A stretch of 47,066 nucleotides of DNA from NCBI RefSeq assembly GCF_009377185.1, contig NZ_VJZC01000020.1, positions 1-47,066 on the forward strand. Direction: 5' to 3'. The translations under genes were made by a program, and so were the position numbers. The notes under the pieces are model-generated. The model was not told the origin of the DNA. It made no database searches and saw only the letters and a list, made by a program, of their open reading frames with translations. Positions 1-7,227 of this stretch are shown here, piece after piece (positions within the stretch are counted from its first letter, which is position 1; each line of letters begins with the position of its first letter). Source of the DNA: Streptomyces spongiae (lineage in GTDB: Bacteria; Actinomycetota; Actinomycetes; Streptomycetales; Streptomycetaceae).

Positions 1-55
1 GGACCACGGTCCCGGCCCCGCCCGAGGGTTGCTCCGCTTCAGGGGCGCAGGTCGG

Positions 56-1318
56 TCACGGCCGCCCCAGTACGTCCTCCAGAGCACCCAGCGCCGAGCG
101 GAGCTCCTCGGCCGTGATCGTGAGTGGGGGAGCGAGGCGGATCGTCGAGCCGTGGGTGTCCTTGACCAGGATTCCCTCGGACATGAGGCGCTCGCTGATC
201 TCGCGGCCCGTGCCGAACACCGGGTCGATGTCCACGCCCGCCCACAGCCCGCGCGCCCGGAACCCGACGACACCCCTGCCCAGCAGCGCCGACAGTCCGT
301 CGGTCAGGGCCGTGCCCAGCTCGGCCGCCCGGCGCTGGAACTCACCCGACCGCAGCAGCTCCACGACCGCGGAACCGACCGCCGCGGCGAGCGGGTTGCC
401 GCCGAACGTCGAGCCGTGCTCCCCCGGGCGCAGCACCCCGAGAACCTCCCGGCGCCCGACCACGGCCGACACGGGCACGATGCCGCCGCCCAGCGCCTTG
501 CCGAGCAGCACGAGGTCGGGCAGGACCCCCTCGTGCTCGACGGCGAGCGTGCGGCCGGTGCGCCCCAGGCCCGACTGGATCTCGTCGGCGATGAACAGGC
601 AGCCGGTGCGGGACGTCAGCTCGCGGACGCCGGCCAGGTAGCCCTCGTCCGGGATGATCACGCCCGCCTCGCCCTGGATGGGCTCGATCAGCACGGCGGC
701 CGTCGTCTCGTCCACGGCCGCCTCCAGCGCGGCGAGGTCGTTGTACGGGACCACGCGGAAGCCCGGGGTGAACGGACCGAAGCCGGTGCGGGCCGCCGGG
801 TCCGTCGAGAAGCTGACGATCGTGGTCGTACGGCCGTGGAAGTTGTCGGCGGCCACGACGATCGTCGCCCGGTCGGCCGGGACGCCCTTCACCTCGTACG
901 CCCACTTCCGGGCCACCTTCACGGCGCTCTCCACGGCCTCGGCGCCCGTGTTCATGGGCAGCACCATGTCCAGGCCGGTCAGCGCGGCCACGCCCTCGGC
1001 GAACTCGGCGAGCCGGTCGTTGTGGAAGGCGCGCGAGGTGAGGGTCAGCCGGTCGAGCTGGCGGTGGGCGGCCTCGATCAGCGCGGGGTGGCGGTGGCCG
1101 AAGTTGAGCGCCGAGTAGCCCGCCAGCATGTCCAGGTAGCGGCGGCCCTCGACGTCCTCGACCCAGGTGCCCTCGGCGCGGGCGACGACCACGGGCAGCG
1201 GGTGGTAGTTGTGCGCGAGGACCGGCTCCTCGGCGCGGATCAGCTCGGCGGACGAGCGGGGAGCGGAGGACTGCTCAGGCACGTCGGCGGAGGACTGCGT
1301 ACGGACGGGAGCGGTCAT
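56..1318 (-). CDS. rocD: Ornithine--oxo-acid aminotransferase
   Basis: This PLP-dependent class III aminotransferase (420 aa) moves the delta-amino group of ornithine to 2-oxoglutarate, giving glutamate semialdehyde and glutamate in the cytoplasm. The sequence shows the class III pattern: a GAEAVESAVK segment, the FHGRT motif, the IADEIQSGLGRTG cofactor stretch, and the Schiff-base lysine in LLGKALGGG. Length is normal for the family. I chose the ATG at 1318 because it overlaps the stop of the upstream hydrolase gene by four bases (ATGA), which implies translational coupling. An in-frame start 24 bases further upstream exists but would lie inside that gene. With the dimethylargininase-type gene and the Lrp-type regulator it forms an arginine/ornithine catabolic unit. 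Its product normally feeds proline or glutamate synthesis. The call is secure at family level. Confidence 0.93.
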   Translation of the reverse strand: MTAPVRTQSSADVPEQSSAPRSSAELIRAEEPVLAHNYHPLPVVVARAEGTWVEDVEGRRYLDMLAGYSALNFGHRHPALIEAAHRQLDRLTLTSRAFHNDRLAEFAEGVAALTGLDMVLPMNTGAEAVESAVKVARKWAYEVKGVPADRATIVVAADNFHGRTTTIVSFSTDPAARTGFGPFTPGFRVVPYNDLAALEAAVDETTAAVLIEPIQGEAGVIIPDEGYLAGVRELTSRTGCLFIADEIQSGLGRTGRTLAVEHEGVLPDLVLLGKALGGGIVPVSAVVGRREVLGVLRPGEHGSTFGGNPLAAAVGSAVVELLRSGEFQRRAAELGTALTDGLSALLGRGVVGFRARGLWAGVDIDPVFGTGREISERLMSEGILVKDTHGSTIRLAPPLTITAEELRSALGALEDVLGRP

Positions 1319-2145
1319 GAGCGGATCTCCTGAGTGCAGCACTTGATGCCGCCGCCGGCCTTGTGGAACTCCGACAGGTCGACGGGGACGGGAACGTAGC
1401 CCTGGCGCGCCAACTGGTCGGCGAGTTCCTTGGCGCGCGGCGCGATGAAGACGTGGCGGCCGTCGGACACGGAGTTCAGCCCGAAGGCCATCGCGTCCTG
1501 GCGGGTGGCGAGCACCGCGTCCGGGTAGAGCCGGGCGAGCACCTTGCGGCTGCCCGGTGAGAACGCCTCCGGATAGTAGACGATGTTCCCGGCGTTCCCC
1601 TCGTCTCCGTCGTCGAGGACGAACAGCGCGGTGTCCAGGTGGTAGAAGTACGGGTCCACCAGCTGGAGGCTGATCACGGGGATCCCGAAGAACTCCTGCA
1701 CCTCATGATGCGCCTCACGGGTCGTACGGAAGCCGGTGCCGGCCAGGACCCAGCGGCCTGCCGGAACCAGGTCGCCCTCGCCCTCGCACACCGAGTCGGA
1801 CCGGTACACGTCGTAGCCGGCGGTCCGGAACCAGGTCTCGTAGGCGATGGACTCGGGGCGCCGCTCGGGCGCGTGGAACATGGAGCCGAAGACACGGCCC
1901 TGGAGGACGAGTGCGGAGTTCGCCGCGAACACCATGTCGGGGAGGTCCACGACGGGCTCCACGGTGTCCACGGTGTGGCCGTGGTCGCGGTAGGCGCGGA
2001 TCAGGTCCGCCCACTGGCCGCGGGCCAGATCGACGTCGACGGGTTTGTCCGGGTGCATCCACGGGTTGATCGCATACTGCACGGCGAAGTGTCTGGGTTC
2101 ACAGACGAGGAAGCGCCGCCGACGCGGCACACGGCTTTCGGGCAC
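1315..2145 (-). CDS. ddaH: Dimethylargininase / guanidino-group hydrolase
   Basis: This 276-aa enzyme belongs to the guanidine-modifying pentein superfamily. Dimethylargininases hydrolyse N-methylated arginines to citrulline and a methylamine. The likely catalytic residues are visible: a nucleophilic cysteine near the C-terminus in GGGIKCCTQEI, a histidine in YFYHLDTAL, and acidic residues in LPDMVFAAN. I chose the GTG at 2145 because GGAGG sits nine bases upstream. The longer reading from 2220 would run through the promoter region and adds a basic, unconserved tail. It overlaps rocD by four bases. A -35/-10 pair lies at 2191-2220. Coupling to an ornithine aminotransferase suggests a role in arginine breakdown, so the true substrate could be free arginine or another guanidino compound; sequence alone does not decide this. 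Confidence 0.8.
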   Translation of the reverse strand: MPESRVPRRRRFLVCEPRHFAVQYAINPWMHPDKPVDVDLARGQWADLIRAYRDHGHTVDTVEPVVDLPDMVFAANSALVLQGRVFGSMFHAPERRPESIAYETWFRTAGYDVYRSDSVCEGEGDLVPAGRWVLAGTGFRTTREAHHEVQEFFGIPVISLQLVDPYFYHLDTALFVLDDGDEGNAGNIVYYPEAFSPGSRKVLARLYPDAVLATRQDAMAFGLNSVSDGRHVFIAPRAKELADQLARQGYVPVPVDLSEFHKAGGGIKCCTQEIRS

Positions 2146-2190
2146 AGAGGGGTTCCTCCGCTTCCTGCGGTGCTGATGAGGGGTAACACC

Positions 2191-2220
2191 AAGGTAGGAA
2201 GTGGCTACGGCGAGCGACAA
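2191..2220 (-). promoter_or_regulatory. Probable promoter of ddaH-rocD
   Basis: On the minus strand TTGTCG (2215-2220) and TACCTT (2191-2196) are separated by 18 bases, close to the vegetative sigma-factor consensus. The 5' leader to the GTG at 2145 would be roughly 40 bases and carries a strong ribosome binding site (GGAGG). This is read from consensus only. Confidence 0.5.
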
Positions 2221-2241
2221 GAGCTAAAGATTGCGTGTCGG

Positions 2242-2277
2242 CGCAGGAATGCTGCGTTCTGGAAGGGAATGACGCAG
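2242..2277. promoter_or_regulatory. Cluster of CGCAG half-sites upstream of ddaH
   Basis: Three five-base half-sites lie just upstream of the ddaH promoter: CGCAG at 2242-2246, CTGCG at 2252-2256 and CGCAG at 2273-2277. The first two form an inverted repeat with a five-base spacer. GGAATG also recurs with a 20-base offset (2246 and 2266). Spaced, helically phased half-sites are typical of Lrp/AsnC family binding, and the regulator gene ends 15 bases away. Assignment to that regulator is inference. Confidence 0.4.
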
Positions 2278-2292
2278 GTCTGGTGCGTTTAC

Positions 2293-2784
2293 TCACATAC
2301 CTTCCGGCGCGGGCTGGCTGGCGCCCGCTTCCGGGCTTTCCGGGAGGAGGTGGGACAGCACCATGTAGCTGATCGTCTTCCGGATGAACGGCTCGATCCG
2401 GATCCGTTCCAGCACCTCCTCGAAGTGCTCCACGTCCCGCGCCCGCACGTGCAGCAGCGCGTCCGCGCCACCCGTCACCGTCATGGCGGCCACGATCTCC
2501 GGATGGTTGCGCACCACCTCCGCCAGCCGCCGGGGCGGCGCCGCCCCCTCGCAGTACACCTCCACGTACGCCTCCGTGCGCCACCCGAGCGCCGACGGCT
2601 CCACGGTGGCCGAGAACCCGGTGATCACCCCCGTGTCCCGCAACCGGTCCACGCGCCGCTTGACCGCTGTCGCCGACAGACCGATCGCCGCGCCGATCTC
2701 GGCGAAGCTGGTCCTGGCGTTCGCCATCAGCGCGGTGATGATCTTCCGGTCGAGCTCGTCGAACGGCGCCGGCCTGCTGCTCAT
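2293..2784 (-). CDS. Lrp/AsnC family transcriptional regulator
   Basis: This 163-aa protein has an N-terminal winged helix-turn-helix (about residues 8-55; FDELDRKIITALMANAR then the IGLSATAVKRRVDRL recognition region). It is followed by a RAM/AsnC ligand-binding domain (about 65-145), with the characteristic G-D/A stretch in MTVTGGADALLHVRA. Such proteins bind amino acids and act as dimers to octamers on DNA. I started at the ATG at 2784, because the upstream in-frame sequence lies in the divergent promoter region shared with the LytTR regulator. It lies immediately upstream of ddaH-rocD on the same strand, so it is the obvious candidate regulator of that pair, probably sensing arginine or ornithine; the effector is not shown by sequence. 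Confidence 0.88.
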   Translation of the reverse strand: MSSRPAPFDELDRKIITALMANARTSFAEIGAAIGLSATAVKRRVDRLRDTGVITGFSATVEPSALGWRTEAYVEVYCEGAAPPRRLAEVVRNHPEIVAAMTVTGGADALLHVRARDVEHFEEVLERIRIEPFIRKTISYMVLSHLLPESPEAGASQPAPEGM

Positions 2785-2873
2785 GGTCGGCACTGTATCC
2801 GGCTCATATCCAGCGGGTACGTCCTCGCCGGGCACGTGTGCACGCGTACGAATTACTCCTAGACTCCGGGGTC

Positions 2874-3629
2874 ATGCTGCGCGCGCTCGCCGTCGATGAC
2901 GAGAACCCGTCCCTCGAGGAACTGCTCTACCTGCTCAGGGCCGACCCCCGGGTCAGCAGCGCCGAAGGCGCGAGCGACGCCACCGAGGCGTTGCGCCGCA
3001 TCAACCGGGCGCTGGAGTCCGGCCCCGGCGGCCCCGAGGCGATCGACGTCGTCTTCCTCGACATCCACATGCCCGGCCTCGACGGCCTCGACATGGCCCG
3101 CCTGCTCACCGGCTTCGCCCGCCCGCCGCTCGTCGTCTTCGTCACCGCCCACGAGGGCTTCGCCGTCCAGGCCTTCGACCTCAAGGCCGTCGACTACGTG
3201 CTCAAGCCCGTACGCCGGGAACGGCTCGCCGAAGCCGTCCGCCGGGCGGCCGAGCTCCTCGACACCGCCCCGCCGATACCCGTGCACGAACCCGACCCGG
3301 ACCACATACCCGTCGAGCTCGGCGGCGTGACCCGCTTCGTGGCCGTCGACGACATCACCCACGTCGAGGCCCAGGGCGACTACGCCCGGCTGCACACCGA
3401 CCGGGCCAGCCACCTCGTCCGCATCCCGCTCTCCACCCTGGAGGAGCGCTGGCGCGCCCGCGGCTTCGTCCGCATCCACCGCCGCCACCTCGTCGCCCTC
3501 CGCCACGTCGCCGAACTCCGCCTCGACGCGGGCACCGTGAGCGTCCTCGTCGGCGAGGTCGAGCTCCAGGTCAGCCGCCGCCACGCCCGCGAACTGCGCG
3601 ACCTGCTGATGCGCCGGACCACGGGCTGA
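2874..3629 (+). CDS. LytTR-family response regulator
   Basis: This 251-aa two-component response regulator has a receiver domain at about residues 1-120, with the acidic DDE pocket at 8-10, the phospho-acceptor Asp63 in FLDIHMPG and the conserved Lys in YVLKPV. A LytTR DNA-binding domain occupies about residues 150-245 (VDDITHVEAQGDYARLHT ... FVRIHRRHLV). LytTR proteins bind pairs of direct repeats upstream of target genes. The gene opens a four-gene plus-strand unit with a small membrane protein, an SSS symporter and, overlapping it, the LytS-type kinase. It therefore probably senses the solute carried by the transporter and activates transport. The start was chosen at the first ATG that gives a complete receiver domain. 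It is divergent from the Lrp gene across an 89-base spacer. Confidence 0.9.
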   Translation: MLRALAVDDENPSLEELLYLLRADPRVSSAEGASDATEALRRINRALESGPGGPEAIDVVFLDIHMPGLDGLDMARLLTGFARPPLVVFVTAHEGFAVQAFDLKAVDYVLKPVRRERLAEAVRRAAELLDTAPPIPVHEPDPDHIPVELGGVTRFVAVDDITHVEAQGDYARLHTDRASHLVRIPLSTLEERWRARGFVRIHRRHLVALRHVAELRLDAGTVSVLVGEVELQVSRRHARELRDLLMRRTTG

Positions 3630-3642
3630 GGGGGCACCACAG

Positions 3643-4002
3643 ATGCCTCAGGACCCGACCGAACGCCGCGTCGTCGTCACCGGAGTGCCCCGGCGCACGC
3701 GCCGCACCTCCGGCTACTACCGCCCCCGCACCGAGATCGACGAACAGACCACCCTCGGCCACACCTACGTCCGCTCGCTCATGCGCAGCCAACTCCGCGC
3801 CGCGCTGACGGTGTTCGCGGTGCTGGTGCTGCTCGTCGGACCGCTGCCGCTGGTGTTCGCGGCGATGCCCGACAGCGCCGGCCTCGAATGGGCCGTCCTC
3901 GGCTTCGGCATCTACCCGCCGCTCGTCCTCCTCGCCCGCTGGCACGTACGCCGCGCCGAGCGCAACGAGCGGGACTTCGCACGGCTCGTCGAGGACCGCT
4001 GA
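3643..4002 (+). CDS. Small two-helix membrane protein, symporter partner
   Basis: This 119-aa protein has an Arg-rich, charged N-terminus of about 45 residues. Two hydrophobic helices follow (about 52-75, LTVFAVLVLLVGPLPLVFAAM, and about 82-97), then a basic C-terminal tail. The organisation resembles the DUF485/YjcH-like proteins that accompany acetate-type SSS symporters, and here it sits 26 bases before such a symporter gene. It starts 13 bases after the regulator gene, with no strong terminator between them. I infer that it is an accessory subunit or stabiliser of the transporter; no enzymatic motif is visible. Confidence 0.75.
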   Translation: MPQDPTERRVVVTGVPRRTRRTSGYYRPRTEIDEQTTLGHTYVRSLMRSQLRAALTVFAVLVLLVGPLPLVFAAMPDSAGLEWAVLGFGIYPPLVLLARWHVRRAERNERDFARLVEDR

Positions 4003-4028
4003 GGTCCGGGCACAAGGGGTACAGCACT

Positions 4029-5807
4029 GTGAACGAGAACTACGCCGTCCCCGCGGTCGCCCTCGTCGTCGTCGCGACCGTCCTCGTCGGCGCCTTCGGC
4101 CTGCGCATCTCACGGACGACCTCCGACTTCTACGTCGCCTCCCGCACCGTAGGTCCCCGCCTCAACGCGGCCGCGATCAGCGGCGAGTACCTGTCCGCCG
4201 CCTCCTTCCTCGGCATCGCGGGCCTCGTCCTGGTCCAGGGCCCCGACATGCTCTGGTACCCGGTCGGCTACACCGCGGGCTACCTCGTGCTGCTGCTGTT
4301 CGTCGCGGCCCCGCTGCGCCGCTCCGGGGCGTACACCCTGCCGGACTTCGCCGAGGCCCGGCTCGCCTCACAGGCCGTACGGCGGCTGGCGGGGGCCTTC
4401 GTCGTCGGCGTCGGCTGGCTGTACCTGCTGCCTCAACTCCAGGGCGCCGGACTGACGTTGACCGTGCTCACCGGGGCGCCCGACTGGCTCGGCGGAGTGA
4501 TCGTCGCGGCCGTCGTCGTCGCGACCGTCGCCGCCGGGGGCATGCGCAGCATCACCTTCGTGCAGGCCTTCCAGTACTGGCTCAAGCTCACCGCGCTGCT
4601 CGTCCCGGCCCTCTTCCTCGTCCTCGCCTGGCAGGGCGACGGGGCCCCGCGCCACGCCTTCGACGAACCCGCGGAGTTCCGCGAGCAGCGGGTCGTCCGT
4701 GTCGACGCCGGCCTGGACCTCAAGCTCGACCGCCCGCTCGACGTCACCGCCTCCGGCACGATCGACGGCCGCAGCTACGAGGACGAGCGGGTCGGCCTCC
4801 CCGCGGGCACCCACCGCATCGACGCCGGCACCCGGCTGACCTTCACCGAGGGCGACCCCGTCCCCGTGGCCGACCGCGGCACCAACGGCGGCATGTCGAC
4901 CTCGCTCGCCGCGGGCCGCGAGGAACGCCCGCTGTACGCCACGTACGGACTGATCCTCGCCACCTTCCTCGGCACCATGGGCCTGCCGCACGTCGTCGTC
5001 CGCTTCTACACCAGCCCGCACGGCGTCGCCGCCCGTCGCACGACGGTCGTCGTCCTCGGTCTGATCGGCGCCTTCTACCTCCTCCCGCCCCTCTACGGCG
5101 CGCTGGGCCGCCTGTACGCCCCCGACCTCACCCTCACCGGCGACGCCGACGCGGCCGTACTCCTGCTGCCCGACCGCATGATCGGCGGGCTGGGCGGGGA
5201 CCTGCTGGGCGCACTGGTCGCGGGCGGGGCGTTCGCCGCCTTCCTGTCCACCGCGTCGGGGCTGACCATAGCCGTGGCGGGCGTGCTCACCCAGGACGTA
5301 CTGCCCTCACGCGGGGTACGGCACTTCCGGCTCGCCACGGGACTCGCGATGGCCGTGCCGCTCGCGGCCGGCTCTCTGGTGGGCGGACTGCCGGTGGCCG
5401 ACGCGGTGGGCCTCGCCTTCGCGGTGTCCGCCTCGTCCTTCTGCCCGTTGCTGGTGCTCGGCATCTGGTGGCGGCGGCTCACCCCGCCGGGCGCCGCGGC
5501 CGGGATGCTGGTCGGCGGGGGATCGGCGCTCGTCGCGGTCGCGGTGACCATGGCGGGCTACCCCGGCGGCGGGCCCCTGCACGCGCTCCTTGCCTGGCCC
5601 GCGCTCTGGTCCGTGCCGCTCGGGTTCCTGACGATGGTGCTGGTGTCGCTGGCGACGCCCGGGCGGGTCCCGGCCGGCACATCGGCGATCCTGGCGCGAT
5701 TCCACCTGCCGGAGGCGCTCGCCCGCGGCCAGGCGCACGGCCCGGCCAGGGAGAGCGAGGCGAGCACCGACTCGTGGAGGAGGGTGAGAACACGTGGGAA
5801 CGGGTGA
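4029..5807 (+). CDS. Sodium:solute symporter (SSS family, acetate/monocarboxylate type)
   Basis: This 592-aa polytopic membrane protein belongs to the SSS family (cation:acetate symporter-like). It has about 13 hydrophobic helices and family segments such as RTVGPRLNAAAISGEYLSAA near the N-terminus and GGAFAAFLSTASGL later on. I chose the GTG at 4029 because AAGGGG precedes it and the protein then begins directly at the first helix; the longer open frame upstream overlaps the preceding gene. An odd feature is a hydrophilic insert of about 95 residues (roughly 203-300) between helices, probably extracytoplasmic, with many charged residues and beta-like sequence. The gene lies between its two-component regulator genes, pointing to substrate-induced uptake of a small carboxylate such as acetate, propionate or pyruvate. 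The exact substrate is not readable. Confidence 0.88.
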   Translation: MNENYAVPAVALVVVATVLVGAFGLRISRTTSDFYVASRTVGPRLNAAAISGEYLSAASFLGIAGLVLVQGPDMLWYPVGYTAGYLVLLLFVAAPLRRSGAYTLPDFAEARLASQAVRRLAGAFVVGVGWLYLLPQLQGAGLTLTVLTGAPDWLGGVIVAAVVVATVAAGGMRSITFVQAFQYWLKLTALLVPALFLVLAWQGDGAPRHAFDEPAEFREQRVVRVDAGLDLKLDRPLDVTASGTIDGRSYEDERVGLPAGTHRIDAGTRLTFTEGDPVPVADRGTNGGMSTSLAAGREERPLYATYGLILATFLGTMGLPHVVVRFYTSPHGVAARRTTVVVLGLIGAFYLLPPLYGALGRLYAPDLTLTGDADAAVLLLPDRMIGGLGGDLLGALVAGGAFAAFLSTASGLTIAVAGVLTQDVLPSRGVRHFRLATGLAMAVPLAAGSLVGGLPVADAVGLAFAVSASSFCPLLVLGIWWRRLTPPGAAAGMLVGGGSALVAVAVTMAGYPGGGPLHALLAWPALWSVPLGFLTMVLVSLATPGRVPAGTSAILARFHLPEALARGQAHGPARESEASTDSWRRVRTRGNG

Positions 5808-7026
5808 GGTCACCGGATTCCTGGCCGGGCTGTGCGTGGCGGTGCTCCCGATGCTGGCCGCCGGATTCTGGCTCGGCCGCCGCACCGCCCGGCAGCGCAG
5901 CCTCGGCGGGCTCGGCACACCCGTCGAGCACGCCACCTTCGAGACCCTGCACACCGCCTCGCTCGCGGCGCCCCCGCTGCGCGCCGGGCTGACCGAGGAG
6001 ACGGCCCGCAAGTCCGCCCGGCGGCTGCGCACCCTGCTCGGCACGGACGCGCTCTGCCTCACCGACCACGAGGCCGTCCTCGCCTGGGACGGCGTGGGGG
6101 AGCACCACCGCACCGAGATCATGGAACGGCTCGCCGGCCCCCTGGAGACCGGCCGGGGCGAGGCGTTCCGCCTGAAGTGCGAGGAGCCCGACTGCCCGCT
6201 GCGCTGGGCCGTCGTCGCCCCCCTCACCGTCGACGACCGCGTCCACGGGGCTCTCGTCGCCTGCGCGCCCGGAGAGTCCGCCGTCCTCGTGCGCGCTGCG
6301 GGCGAGGTCGCCCGCTGGGTCTCCGTCCAACTCGAACTGGCCGACCTGGACCAGTCCCGCACCCGGCTGATCGAGGCCGAGGTCAGGGCCCTGCGCGCCC
6401 AGATCTCCCCGCACTTCATCTTCAACTCGCTCGCGGTGATCGCCTCGTTCGTCCGCACCGACCCCGAGCGCGCCCGTGAACTCCTCCTGGAATTCGCCGA
6501 CTTCACCCGCTACTCGTTCCGCAGGCACGGTGACTTCACTACCCTCGCCGATGAACTCCACGCCATCGACCACTACTTGGCGCTGGTCCGGGCCCGCTTC
6601 GGCGACCGCCTCTCGGTCACCCTCCAGATCGCCCCCGAGGTCCTCCCGGTCGCGCTGCCGTTCCTGTGTCTGCAACCCCTCGTGGAGAACGCCGTCAAGC
6701 ACGGTCTGGAGGGCAAGGCCGTGCCCGCCGGAGGCAGGAGCCACATCAGCATCACCGCCCAGGACGCGGGCGCCGAGGCGCTGGTGGTCATCGAGGACGA
6801 CGGCGTCGGCATGGACCCCGGGCTCCTGCGCCGCATCCTCTCCGGAGAGGTCAGCCCATCGGGCGGCATCGGCCTGTGCAACGTCGACGAGCGGCTCCGC
6901 CAGGTGTACGGCGACGACCACGGCCTCGTCATCGAGACCGCGGTGGGCGCGGGCATGAAGATCACCGCCCGGCTGCCGAAGTACCAGCCGGGCGTGCACT
7001 CCGGGGGACGGCTTCCCCGCGAGTGA
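5794..7026 (+). CDS. LytS-type sensor histidine kinase
   Basis: This 410-aa kinase has one N-terminal membrane helix (about 6-27). A GAF-like region of about 50-180 includes a Cys pair in KCEEPDCPLRW. The His_kinase phospho-acceptor domain carries His207 in ISPHFIFNSL, and a HATPase_c domain follows with the N box LVENAVKHG and glycine motifs DDGVGMD and GIGLCNV. This layout is that of kinases that pair with LytTR regulators. The GTG start at 5794 is preceded by GGAGGAGGG and overlaps the symporter gene by 14 bases, so the two are translated together. The two closely spaced cysteines in the sensor region might bind metal or sense redox state, but that is speculative. It probably works with the regulator at the start of the cluster. 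Confidence 0.9.
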   Translation: MGTGEVTGFLAGLCVAVLPMLAAGFWLGRRTARQRSLGGLGTPVEHATFETLHTASLAAPPLRAGLTEETARKSARRLRTLLGTDALCLTDHEAVLAWDGVGEHHRTEIMERLAGPLETGRGEAFRLKCEEPDCPLRWAVVAPLTVDDRVHGALVACAPGESAVLVRAAGEVARWVSVQLELADLDQSRTRLIEAEVRALRAQISPHFIFNSLAVIASFVRTDPERARELLLEFADFTRYSFRRHGDFTTLADELHAIDHYLALVRARFGDRLSVTLQIAPEVLPVALPFLCLQPLVENAVKHGLEGKAVPAGGRSHISITAQDAGAEALVVIEDDGVGMDPGLLRRILSGEVSPSGGIGLCNVDERLRQVYGDDHGLVIETAVGAGMKITARLPKYQPGVHSGGRLPRE

Positions 7027-7055
7027 GCGTCATGTGCGCGGACAGGCGCCGCGCG

Positions 7056-7214
7056 TCAGGTGTTGCGCGAGACCACCATGCCGAGCGTGATCAGGCCGAG
7101 GACGACCCATCCGAACCAGAGCCAGCCATTGGAGCCGAGGGCCACCGTGTAGGCCGTCACCACAACGAGCCCACCCATGGTGAGCACCCCCATCGCCTTC
7201 GTCGAACCGGGCAT
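7056..7214 (-). CDS. Very small hydrophobic protein
   Basis: This 52-aa protein consists almost entirely of two short hydrophobic stretches (about 6-23 and 29-46) with a Trp-rich turn (NGWLWFGW). The ATG at 7214 has GAGGAGGG eight bases upstream, which is why I prefer it to the longer open frame. It lies 13 bases downstream of the Ser/Thr kinase gene, probably in the same transcript. I do not recognise a family and assign no function. Confidence 0.6.
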   Translation of the reverse strand: MPGSTKAMGVLTMGGLVVVTAYTVALGSNGWLWFGWVVLGLITLGMVVSRNT

Positions 7215-7227
7215 CGCAACACCCTCC

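Noticed and set aside
29..1333. A 434-codon open frame on the plus strand opposite rocD
   Set aside because: It is the mirror of a clear aminotransferase gene; its product is Arg/Gly/His-rich low-complexity sequence typical of antisense frames in high-GC DNA.
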